From positions 1 through 5,052 of the forward strand of contig JAKRWB010000029.1 in NCBI GenBank assembly GCA_022353185.1: DNA of 5,052 nucleotides, in the 5' to 3' direction. Position 1 is the first letter of the stretch; every line of letters begins with the position of its first letter. Shown in pieces: positions 1 through 5,052 of the stretch. Both the position numbers and the translations under genes were made by a program. Below the pieces are notes generated by a model that saw nothing but the letters and a program-made list of their open reading frames with translations, searched no databases and was not told the DNA's origin. This DNA comes from ANME-2 cluster archaeon (GTDB lineage: Archaea; Halobacteriota; Methanosarcinia; Methanosarcinales; Methanocomedenaceae).

Positions 1-2
1 CC

Positions 3-113
3 GGGATTGTGCCGGAAGACCTGAATGCTGATTTTAATGGAAACGGGCGCGTGGATATTGGAGATGCAGCTAAGATTGCAGCCTATCTGGCTGGAAAAGT
101 GAGTGAGTTATGA
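3..113 (+). CDS. C-terminal end of a dockerin-domain secreted protein (5' partial)
   Basis: Only the last 36 codons are in the window; the frame is open from base 3 and ends at TGA 111-113. The peptide contains ADFNGNGRVDIGDAAKIAAY, an EF-hand-like dockerin type I calcium loop. Asp10, Asn12, Asn14, Asp18 and Asp21 (numbered from the first complete codon) sit at loop positions 1, 3, 5, 9 and 12, followed by the usual short helix ending in YLAGK. By family knowledge such a module binds calcium, and in bacteria it docks enzymes onto cohesins. In methanogenic archaea similar repeats close many secreted or surface proteins whose partners are mostly unknown. Only one repeat is visible, so whether this is a full two-repeat dockerin cannot be judged. 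There is no C-terminal membrane anchor after it; the protein ends 11 residues past the helix Tyr. The catalytic or binding part lies outside the window. Confidence 0.85.
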   Translation, partial: GIVPEDLNADFNGNGRVDIGDAAKIAAYLAGKVSEL

Positions 114-115
114 GT

Positions 116-123
116 AAAAAAAA
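116..123 (-). terminator. Oligo-T tract, possible terminator for the leftward genes
   Basis: Eight consecutive A residues on the + strand read as TTTTTTTT in leftward transcripts. Archaeal RNA polymerase can stop at such U-runs without a hairpin. The tract lies just after the last leftward reading frame (stop near 136) and just past the convergent dockerin gene, which is where a terminator would be expected. No stem-loop precedes it, so the call rests on the T-run and its position. Confidence 0.4.
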
Positions 124-135
124 TATTAAAATCAA

Positions 136-378
136 TCATACCGCTGCAAGTAACAGCATGAAAAAGGACAGGATATTGATGCTGATAATAGTATTGTGAT
201 ATTTCTGCCTAAGTTCAGGCTGCTCACCCATGAGTTTTCCCATGACTGCACCCTGCTGGGGGGGTTTACCGTATTTTACAGCATTCTGGAGAGCGTATTT
301 CTTAACGAGAATTTCAATATCTGCTTCCATATGCAGTTCAAGATGTACTGGTAGCACATAATTATTTGCTAATTTCAC
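136..378 (-). pseudogene. gltX: Truncated N-terminal fragment of archaeal glutamyl-tRNA synthetase
   Basis: The reading frame runs 80 codons from a GTG at 376-378, but the recognisable part starts at an internal ATG at 328-330. From there about 43 residues follow the N-terminus of archaeal non-discriminating GluRS, including KKYALQNAVKYGK and GAVMGKLMGEQPELRQK. After that Lys (codon 202-204) the match stops and an unrelated hydrophobic tail, ending LSFFMLLLAAV, runs to the stop. GltX is normally well over 500 residues, so the catalytic Rossmann domain with its HIGH- and KMSKS-type motifs and the anticodon-binding domain are absent. It cannot charge tRNA, and a full gltX must exist elsewhere because the enzyme is essential. 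The GTG overlaps the TGA of the upstream ATPase (GTGA), so the frame could still be translated by coupling, adding 16 residues before the native Met. No Shine-Dalgarno is visible before either start. The GltX assignment is by remembered family pattern. Confidence 0.75.
158..199 (+). pseudogene. Possible truncated start of a secreted protein (signal-peptide beginning)
   Basis: An ATG at 158 opens MKKDRILMLIIVL followed by TGA at 197-199. This is a charged N-terminus plus hydrophobic core, the beginning of a typical signal peptide, with nothing after it. An AT-rich TATA-like stretch (around 123-130) is about 31 bases upstream, close to the spacing seen before the two other putative leaderless starts in this window. 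No Shine-Dalgarno sequence is present. The frame ends almost exactly where the leftward gltX-like homology begins (about 202), so it may be the stump of a gene cut by a rearrangement. It is very short and could be chance. Confidence 0.3.
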
Positions 379-1439
379 ACATCCTTCAATACCTCTCGTA
401 TCGCAAGCAGATTCAGACGTGATTGCGGTTTAATGATCCCAGTATGTGGATTCAGGAACAAAATATTGTCCTTGATCAGGAAATGCTTTGCAGGTCTGTT
501 CAACCCTTCATCATCGATATATTCCGTATCTACAAACCTGTTAAGGATATCAGCAATATCCCCCTTTTCAACAAGGTATTCATCATCTCCGATCATAATT
601 CTCGGTTTGGTATAATCCAGATAGTCGAGTAAATCCTTGAGCTGGGTTACTCTTGTCTTCAGCATATCCTTTGCAATCTGTTCCCTGTTATCGGCATAGA
701 TCAGCTCCATTAAACACACCGGCTTTCCGCCGCAGTATTCCCATGCAACCGCCTTCTCATCATCAGTAAAACCATGCCCCTCGACAAGCGCGGCAGCAGT
801 TTCATAATCGAAATCATCCACCAGCAAATATCTGCACCTCCCATCGAGCATCGCCTCACTGTAGACATTTTCAATGAAGAGAGAATCGGATGAAACCGCA
901 AAGATGTGGCAGAGATGCAACTCCTTTGTCAGTCGTATAAAAAAGTTAAATAATTTATACATCAACAACCCATTGATCTTCAAATCTCCGACCACCTGCA
1001 ATTCATCGATGATAAGCACAGGTCTTTTATTTTTAGCGATTGTTGTAAAGTACTCCTCAAGAAATTCAAATACATCTTCGTATGATTTTTCCTTGAACAG
1101 TGCATTCATAACACTCTCAGCAACCGGGATTCCACTGAATTTCAACGTCTCTGCGGATATTTCAGAGATTGTTTTTAGAATTTCCTTATATTTTTTTTCA
1201 GTCTCGATTTTGAATAGAACCCTGATAAAATCCCTGTAATCCGAAATAAATCTCCCTCTCAGGTTAATGTAGAAGACTACGTATTCCTCTGGCAGTTGAT
1301 CGATCAGGTGGCTGATCATCGTGGTCTTTCCGCTGTTTATCGGTCCGTAAATAAAAGTGATCAGGGACGGCTCTACCTCCAGTATCTTCATGACCTCGTT
1401 GAGTTCTCTTTCTCTGTTGTGGAATGGAATTCTTTTCAT
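375..1439 (-). CDS. Archaeal STAND/AAA-type ATP-binding protein
   Basis: A 354-residue P-loop NTPase of the archaeal ATPase group common in multiple copies in Methanosarcinales. Visible motifs are an N-terminal lead-in FHNRERELNEV (6-16) typical of the group, Walker A GPINSGKTT (32-40), and Walker B VLIIDE (141-146) with its acidic pair. A sensor-like strand follows (IFAVSSDS, 179-186), then CGGKP (236-240) resembling the GxP element of STAND NTPases. The C-terminal 90 residues are probably a winged-helix-like domain. There is no signal peptide or membrane segment, so it should be cytoplasmic. The cellular role of this family is generally unknown; proposals include signalling, defence and mobile-element functions. 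The ATG at 1437-1439 overlaps the TGA of the upstream surface-protein remnant (ATGA) and has GAGG (1448-1451) eight bases before it. The stop overlaps the GTG of the gltX fragment. Sampled 60-base rows are about 28-42% GC against about 60% in the neighbouring flavoprotein gene, suggesting separate ancestry. The frame is intact. Confidence 0.85.
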   Translation of the reverse strand: MKRIPFHNRERELNEVMKILEVEPSLITFIYGPINSGKTTMISHLIDQLPEEYVVFYINLRGRFISDYRDFIRVLFKIETEKKYKEILKTISEISAETLKFSGIPVAESVMNALFKEKSYEDVFEFLEEYFTTIAKNKRPVLIIDELQVVGDLKINGLLMYKLFNFFIRLTKELHLCHIFAVSSDSLFIENVYSEAMLDGRCRYLLVDDFDYETAAALVEGHGFTDDEKAVAWEYCGGKPVCLMELIYADNREQIAKDMLKTRVTQLKDLLDYLDYTKPRIMIGDDEYLVEKGDIADILNRFVDTEYIDDEGLNRPAKHFLIKDNILFLNPHTGIIKPQSRLNLLAIREVLKDV

Positions 1440-1673
1440 ATTCTTTTCCTCACATATAACACCAGTAATCCGGTGATTGCAACCACTGCCTCTAATCCAG
1501 TTTTATCCCCTCTGTTTTATCTACTTTAATATTGATATAAATTGTCTTAGCCTTTCCTGGCGGATAGAGAAAGTTCCGTATACAGTACCTGCCACCCCTG
1601 CTTGACCAAATCCTTCTCCATACACATGGATTCCTGATGGAACATTTATCCTTGCATCAACATTAAATGTCAT
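1436..1673 (-). pseudogene. Frameshifted C-terminal remnant of a PGF-CTERM-like surface protein
   Basis: Three frames together spell a plausible archaeal surface-protein tail. From an ATG at 1671-1673 one frame gives MTFNVDARINVPSG and continues through GEGFGQAGVAGTVYGTFSI. A one-base shift near 1561-1563 leads to PGKAKTIYINIKVDKTEG. A second one-base shift in the G-run at 1507-1510 leads to DKTGLEAVVAITGLL and ends VLYVRKRI before TGA 1436-1438. The final part has the layout of PGF-CTERM-type sorting signals: a Gly/Glu-Ala start, one hydrophobic helix and a basic end. By family knowledge these are processed by archaeosortase and anchored to a lipid in the cell envelope. Both breaks are explained by loss of one base in a short homopolymer, so sequencing error is an alternative to decay. 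The N-terminal part of the protein is missing, because the flavoprotein gene ends at 1679. The fragment resembles Methanosarcinales surface proteins, but the exact family is not certain. Confidence 0.55.
1448..1451 (-). promoter_or_regulatory. Shine-Dalgarno-like GAGG for the ATPase gene
   Basis: GAGG lies eight bases before the ATPase ATG and falls inside the last codons of the surface-protein remnant (the VRKRI end). It fixes the ATPase start at 1439. It also suggests that the ATPase is translated by re-initiation or independent ribosome entry inside the remnant, with no spacer of its own. Confidence 0.45.
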
Positions 1674-1678
1674 ATTAT

Positions 1679-2974
1679 TCAGGGATCCCGCACAACAGCA
1701 CCAGCCGCTTCATATCCTGCCCTGACCGAACCGTTCATGCTGCGCTCGGGATAATTTGCCTCAGAGAACATCCCGGCAAGGTACAGGCCATCGATGTTAG
1801 TCTTATACGGCAGTATCCTGCTGGCATACCCGGTTTCATAAACAGGCGCAGTCTGAGCATCCCGACCCAGTTCCCACCACTGCACGTCTGAGCGGTCAAA
1901 GTCCGGATACATGCTCTCAAGGCCCTCCAGGAACATCTTCATCACTTCATCCTTGCTCTGTGCATACAGTGGGTCCTCACGGTCCTGGAAGTATGAAGCA
2001 ATATAGAGCAGGTGCTCCCCTCCATAATCAGATGTGGGCATGAAATTTGTATGCTCAATCAGTGCTCCAAACGGCACATCAGCCTTGATGTTCAGCCAGT
2101 AAGTGCCATCCGTCATCAAGGACTTTGACATACCCAGCAGGGCACAGCACGTACCCTGGTAATGGATGGCTGTGGGGTCAAAATCAAGTGCTTCCGGTGC
2201 GATCATGGATGCCAGGGTCATGGGAGGTACTGTGGATATTACCGTATCACACGACAAACTACCCGCATTGAGCCTTACACCTGAAATCCGCCCCCCATCC
2301 TGCAATATCTGCTCAGCACTATTACCAGTAATTATACGACCGCCCTTTTGTTGTATTGATTCAGTCAGTGCGGTTACCAGAAGCTGGAATCCATCCCTGA
2401 TGTACCCCAATCTCTCCCCTTCAGCGCCCCGGTTCGAGCGTATCTTGACCCTGCCAACCAGCCAGGCCGCACTGACCACAGCGGCACTTGACCCGAACTT
2501 GCTGTTCAACAGCGGCTGGAAAAAATTGTTAAAAACACCCCTTCCTGCTGTCTTTAATATCCATTCACCAGCAGTGATATTGTCGTATGAACTGACATCC
2601 TTGACAAGTTTGGTCCGCAGCACCAGCATTCCCAGCCTGAATATATCCAGTAATGACATGGGCGGGAACTTCAGTATTTCCATTGGCGTGTTCATTGGAT
2701 ATGCCTTGCCGCCCCAGTAATAACCTGTAGTACCTTTGACCCACTGCACCCGGCCTGACAGCCCCAGTTCAGCAATCAATTCCTTCAATTCGGTATCGCT
2801 GGAAAAGAAATGGTGGTAATATTTCTCTATATGATAATCAGCCACATGGTAACTCTGTACCATCCCGCCCAGTTCATCGTCTTTTTCTACCACAGTTACA
2901 TCATGTTCATCTGAAAGCCGGTAAGCTGCTGCAAGTCCAGCCAGTCCGCCGCCGATTATGACAATCTTACTCAT
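1679..2974 (-). CDS. FAD-dependent oxidoreductase, protoporphyrinogen oxidase/amine oxidase-like
   Basis: A 431-residue flavoprotein of the HemY-like/amine-oxidase superfamily. The N-terminal dinucleotide-binding fold shows GGGLAGLAAAY (8-18) with the ribose-binding Glu30 at the end of the second strand (VTVVEK), then the conserved ELGG turn (34-37). The C-terminal FAD motif is present as GLYLAGMFSEANYPERSMNG (396-415) followed by SVRAGYEAA. Length is normal and no signal peptide or membrane helix is apparent, so it is probably cytosolic or peripheral on the membrane. Such genes are often named protoporphyrinogen oxidase, but nothing here is a haem gene. The neighbour 23 bases upstream is an agl23-like gene, so a redox step on an isoprenoid or sugar-lipid carrier or glycan is a more sensible inference. 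That is untested. UDP-galactopyranose mutase is another flavoprotein with a similar nucleotide-binding start, but its other signatures were not recognised. The start is supported by the GGXGXXG at the expected distance from Met1 and by an upstream GGGG-containing site. Confidence 0.85.
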   Translation of the reverse strand: MSKIVIIGGGLAGLAAAYRLSDEHDVTVVEKDDELGGMVQSYHVADYHIEKYYHHFFSSDTELKELIAELGLSGRVQWVKGTTGYYWGGKAYPMNTPMEILKFPPMSLLDIFRLGMLVLRTKLVKDVSSYDNITAGEWILKTAGRGVFNNFFQPLLNSKFGSSAAVVSAAWLVGRVKIRSNRGAEGERLGYIRDGFQLLVTALTESIQQKGGRIITGNSAEQILQDGGRISGVRLNAGSLSCDTVISTVPPMTLASMIAPEALDFDPTAIHYQGTCCALLGMSKSLMTDGTYWLNIKADVPFGALIEHTNFMPTSDYGGEHLLYIASYFQDREDPLYAQSKDEVMKMFLEGLESMYPDFDRSDVQWWELGRDAQTAPVYETGYASRILPYKTNIDGLYLAGMFSEANYPERSMNGSVRAGYEAAGAVVRDP

Positions 2975-2982
2975 AGTTCCAA

Positions 2983-2991
2983 ATCCCCTTC
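2983..2991 (-). promoter_or_regulatory. Ribosome-binding site of the flavoprotein gene
   Basis: GAAGGGGAT on the minus strand lies eight bases before the ATG at 2972-2974, inside the 23-base gap after the agl23-like stop. It is a partial match to the archaeal GGAGGTGAT consensus. The gap is too short to hold its own promoter, supporting co-transcription with the upstream gene. Confidence 0.5.
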
Positions 2992-2997
2992 ATCTTA

Positions 2998-4614
2998 TTA
3001 TCTATAGAACAACACCACACCGTATTCACTTTGCGGTCTGTTCATCCACCGGTACATTACGAATTTGTAATTAATATCCTTTGTTGAGTACCAATACCAT
3101 GCCATCTTGGCACTGTCAAGCCGGTGGTATTTATCGCTTACCACCTGTTCCACATAATCTGCATCCTCATCATGGACAATTATGATGGGCGCATCCAGTA
3201 CCGGGTCATTTTCCAGGTCAATTCTCCACTTTACATTGTTATAGTGACGTATCTGCCACAATAACTGGGTCTCCATTTCTACATCCGTGACCTGTATCTC
3301 AGTGTAATAACCTTTATGCAGCTTTGCAGTCTCATGCAGGGTTGTAAGAAATTCCTGGTATTTCTGAGGCGGTTGGCTGGCCTGGATCAAAGGCTCGGAC
3401 GGGTCTGAATGATTCTTGTAGTTCAGGTTATAACTGGTATACAGGAAAAAGGATGAACTGAATATCAGTATTACCACAAAGATAGCTTCAGCCCACCTGG
3501 GTCGTTGTTTCAGGGTAGGGATAATTTCACCCAGGTATGCGCCAGCGATTAATATTGCCGGCAGCAATGGATGCAATATCAACCAGGGTACTTTCTCACC
3601 AATATAGGCATAGGCAGCAAGGTTTACAGCCAGAAAGTAGACAAGAAAAGCCATCATGGGATTGTCCCTGTTTTTAATGAACCGTACCGTATATTCTATA
3701 CTCCCCAAAAATGCGAACAGGGCTATGGGAAGCTCATACAGGAACATCAGGGGGATATAATAATATGGCGGACCTCCAATGCGTTCTATCTCATGCATCT
3801 CATACCAGTGGGAGAAAGCACTGAATGTGGCACCCTTTACGGCTTCAAAATCTTTGAAGAAGTAGGAGTAAAGCACTACGTAAATTGCAAGGAATACTAC
3901 TACGAACAGACCCGCATCCATTATGAAGTTAAAAAGGTTCTTCTCGATAAATGCAACCGGGTCGTGCCGCAGATGTCGGGTGCGGTAGCCCAGCCATAGC
4001 CTGTACAATACATACATTCCTACCGGAAATCCCAACAGTGCAAGTGTAACGTATGCATTCTCTTTGGCAGTAACCGAAAATGCCAGTGCGGCAGAGCCCA
4101 GTGCTACATAAATGAGCCTGTTGGGATTATTTCTTTGCTCAAGATATTTTGCCGCACATACGATGGCTGTCAGCGTGAAGAAGGTGAGGAATATGTCATT
4201 GCGGAAGAACCGGGAATAGTACAAAAAGGATGGTGAGAAGGCGAAGAATGCTGCTGTGATGAGCCAGCCCGGGCGGCCCAGGTAATGCCTGAAGGGATAT
4301 ACCAGCAGCACCATGCCCACTCCGGTCAGGGCAGGGACCAGCCTGGCTGCGAATTCAGTATCTCCTATTATGTTGAACACAGCCACTGTAAGGTAATACA
4401 GGAACGGACCGTGAAATACCGGGTCATAGGTATAATTGCCATTGGTGAATAATTTGTAGGTGAAAGAGCCAACAGCAGCTTCATCGTGGTGGAAAGGGCG
4501 AACATCAAGCTGGTACAGGCGGAGGACTGTGGCTGCAATTATTATTGCAAGGAAGATGATGAGGTCCGGCTTGTTAAAAAATGGTCTTTTGCGTCTTGTT
4601 TCTGCCCCTATCAT
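2998..4614 (-). CDS. agl23: Agl23-like flippase activity-associated membrane protein (GT-C fold)
   Basis: A 538-residue polytopic protein matching the family once called TIGR03663 and later named after Haloferax Agl23. In haloarchaea this protein is implicated, with AglR, in delivering dolichol-phosphate-linked mannose across the membrane for S-layer N-glycosylation. The sequence shows a short basic N-terminus, a first helix at about 17-32, and the signature RPFHHDEAAVGSF (39-51), whose HHDE resembles the first-loop acidic motif of GT-C glycosyltransferases. It is followed by NYTYDPVFHGPFLYYLT (60-76), a second acidic site YYSRFFRND (132-140) and EKVPWLILHPLLP (340-352). Roughly ten to eleven hydrophobic segments extend to about residue 395. 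A soluble tail of about 140 residues follows, probably outside the cell. Because the fold is GT-C, it could be a glycosyltransferase as well as a flippase helper. It is the first gene of a probable two-gene unit with the flavoprotein. The gene is intact, and its start suits a leaderless mRNA: no Shine-Dalgarno, with a TATA box about 28 bases upstream. Confidence 0.85.
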   Translation of the reverse strand: MIGAETRRKRPFFNKPDLIIFLAIIIAATVLRLYQLDVRPFHHDEAAVGSFTYKLFTNGNYTYDPVFHGPFLYYLTVAVFNIIGDTEFAARLVPALTGVGMVLLVYPFRHYLGRPGWLITAAFFAFSPSFLYYSRFFRNDIFLTFFTLTAIVCAAKYLEQRNNPNRLIYVALGSAALAFSVTAKENAYVTLALLGFPVGMYVLYRLWLGYRTRHLRHDPVAFIEKNLFNFIMDAGLFVVVFLAIYVVLYSYFFKDFEAVKGATFSAFSHWYEMHEIERIGGPPYYYIPLMFLYELPIALFAFLGSIEYTVRFIKNRDNPMMAFLVYFLAVNLAAYAYIGEKVPWLILHPLLPAILIAGAYLGEIIPTLKQRPRWAEAIFVVILIFSSSFFLYTSYNLNYKNHSDPSEPLIQASQPPQKYQEFLTTLHETAKLHKGYYTEIQVTDVEMETQLLWQIRHYNNVKWRIDLENDPVLDAPIIIVHDEDADYVEQVVSDKYHRLDSAKMAWYWYSTKDINYKFVMYRWMNRPQSEYGVVLFYR

Positions 4615-4638
4615 GTAGTATCTGATTTTGTTGGATGG

Positions 4639-4646
4639 TATTTAAG
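4639..4646 (-). promoter_or_regulatory. TATA box for the agl23-flavoprotein transcript
   Basis: CTTAAATA on the minus strand matches the archaeal box A pattern. Its centre is about 28 bases before the agl23 ATG (4612-4614). Archaeal initiation usually occurs 22-27 bases downstream of the box centre, placing the start within a few bases of the ATG. The mRNA would then be leaderless or nearly so, which agrees with the lack of a ribosome-binding site between 4615 and 4638. Confidence 0.55.
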
Positions 4647-4788
4647 CATATTCAATAAATGATTCCTGGTTCTAGACTGCTATATGTACCTACTCCATGC
4701 ACCTGCCCCGGTCTGGTCCCAGTTCGATAGTAAAAGATTGAAGTTACTGATGGTACATCAGGAATAGTGGCTTCTGTCACCATTTATT

Positions 4789-4798
4789 TCGTATACGA
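4789..4798. repeat. 10-base perfect palindrome upstream of wtpA
   Basis: TCGTATACGA is its own reverse complement and is flanked by ATTTC and GAAAT arms in slightly shifted register. It lies about 50-60 bases before the wtpA ATG, upstream of the probable TATA box, where an activator or a second operator half could bind. A perfect 10-base palindrome in an intergenic stretch this size is not rare enough to be convincing alone. Confidence 0.25.
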
Positions 4799-4816
4799 TG
4801 AAATTAAAATAACAAT

Positions 4817-4823
4817 CTTTATC
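4817..4823 (+). promoter_or_regulatory. Probable TATA box for wtpA
   Basis: CTTTATC in an AT-rich stretch has its centre about 31 bases before the ATG at 4851. Transcription would begin at about 4843-4850, giving a leader of a few bases at most, and no Shine-Dalgarno is present. The AT-rich run at 4800-4812 is an alternative box that would give a longer leader. Confidence 0.4.
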
Positions 4824-4828
4824 AGCCA

Positions 4829-4848
4829 TTATGTTTATTCGAACATAA
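4829..4848. promoter_or_regulatory. Inverted repeat at the wtpA start, candidate operator
   Basis: TTATGTT, six spacer bases (TATTCG), then AACATAA form perfect 7-base arms centred about 12 bases before the wtpA ATG. The site lies between the probable TATA box and the start codon, so a dimeric repressor bound there would block polymerase. Molybdate/tungstate uptake genes are commonly repressed by ModE- or TunR-like regulators when the metal is abundant. Linking this dyad to such a regulator is inference, because no regulator gene is in the window. Confidence 0.45.
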
Positions 4849-4850
4849 CC

Positions 4851-5052
4851 ATGACAATAAATAATCATGTCTTACCAATCCTGATAATATCCTTACTGTT
4901 TGTAGCAATATTCTCAGTAACAGGATGCGTTGACAGCGGAACGACTCCAGACGGTGAAGTAGACGACCATGACATTACCGCAACCCAAACCACCGGATCT
5001 GACGAAGAAGTAATACTCAAAATATTCCATGCCGGCAGCCTTAGCGTACCCA
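4851..5052 (+). CDS. wtpA: Tungstate/molybdate ABC transporter substrate-binding lipoprotein (3' partial)
   Basis: The first 67 codons are present and the frame runs off the window. Residues 1-25 form a lipoprotein signal peptide: a polar start, a hydrophobic core LPILIISLLFVAIFSV and the lipobox SVTGC with Cys26 as the expected lipidation site. A low-complexity acidic/Thr linker (27-53) follows. The mature domain then opens with EVILKIFHAGSLSVP (53-67), the characteristic first strand and anion-binding loop of WtpA/ModA-type proteins, in which the Ser of AGS helps hold the oxyanion. By family knowledge it captures tungstate or molybdate outside the cell for the WtpBC permease and ATPase, which would be expected to the right. 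Methanogens need these metals for formylmethanofuran dehydrogenase. The ATG at 4851 is chosen because it gives a complete signal peptide; the ATG at 4831 stops after five codons. WtpA is preferred to ModA because of the archaeal context and FHAGSL wording, but metal preference cannot be read from this fragment. Confidence 0.8.
   Translation, partial: MTINNHVLPILIISLLFVAIFSVTGCVDSGTTPDGEVDDHDITATQTTGSDEEVILKIFHAGSLSVP

Noticed and set aside
158..240. Reading through the TGA at 197 gives a lipoprotein-like signal, with LSSGC acting as a lipobox.
   Set aside because: The bases after the TGA are explained by leftward gltX coding (GEQPELRQK on the other strand). The lipobox on the opposite strand is most likely coincidence.
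355..1460. Short similar stretches (CACATAATTA near 355 and CACATATAAC near 1451) were considered as target-site duplications around the ATPase.
   Set aside because: The match is only six exact bases in AT-rich sequence and the copies are not at clear insertion boundaries. No terminal inverted repeats or transposase were found.
2166..2720. A long + strand open frame of 184 codons opposite the flavoprotein gene.
   Set aside because: It lies wholly inside a well-supported flavoprotein gene with conserved FAD motifs, and its translation shows no recognisable domain. It is an antisense shadow, as are the + strand frames at 874-1239 and 3571-3999.
4684..4758. ATGTACC (4684-4690) and GGTACAT (4752-4758) form an inverted pair in the divergent intergenic region.
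   Set aside because: The arms are seven bases and separated by 61 bases with no promoter relationship. This is compatible with chance.
4734..4850. The wtpA frame stays open upstream to about 4734 and reads somewhat protein-like.
   Set aside because: It contains no ATG in frame and would destroy the N-terminal signal peptide. The region also holds the promoter-like elements, so the ATG at 4851 is the better start.

Overview
The window looks like chromosomal DNA of a methanogen-type archaeon, most likely a Methanosarcinales member (Methanosarcina-like or ANME-2/Methanoperedens-like). The support is an Agl23-type membrane protein, an archaeal-type glutamyl-tRNA synthetase fragment, a dockerin-bearing surface protein end, a decayed archaeal surface-protein anchor, a STAND/AAA-like archaeal ATPase, a WtpA-type tungstate-binding lipoprotein, and promoters of TATA-box type with little or no leader. 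No rRNA or tRNA was seen, so the taxon is an inference from protein style.

Layout from left to right. Bases 3-113 (+) are the last 36 codons of a dockerin-containing protein. Next is a possible beginning of a second secreted protein (158-199, +), cut off after 13 codons. From about 200 to 1678 lies a leftward (-) mosaic: a 43-residue N-terminal piece of GltX (about 202-330), an intact AT-rich ATPase gene (375-1439), and a frameshifted C-terminal piece of a membrane-anchored surface protein (1436-1673). The ATPase overlaps the reading frame on each side by four bases.

Bases 1679-4614 (-) hold two well-preserved genes, read agl23-like first and then a protoporphyrinogen-oxidase-like FAD flavoprotein, 23 bases apart. 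They probably form one transcript started from a TATA box at 4639-4646. Agl23 is known in haloarchaea as a factor in moving dolichol-linked sugar across the membrane for S-layer N-glycosylation, so a role in surface glycan assembly is the natural reading. The part played by the flavoprotein is not known.

A 236-base divergent intergenic region (4615-4850) carries the agl23 promoter on one side. On the other is a promoter for a rightward wtpA-like gene (4851 to the window end), with a 7-6-7 inverted repeat sitting where transcription should start.

No CRISPR array, insertion sequence, RNA gene or recognised defence system was found. The most unusual part is the 200-1678 mosaic, where an intact, compositionally distinct ATPase gene sits between two gene fragments. 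That is a rearrangement scar or a mobile ATPase cassette, not a demonstrated new system.
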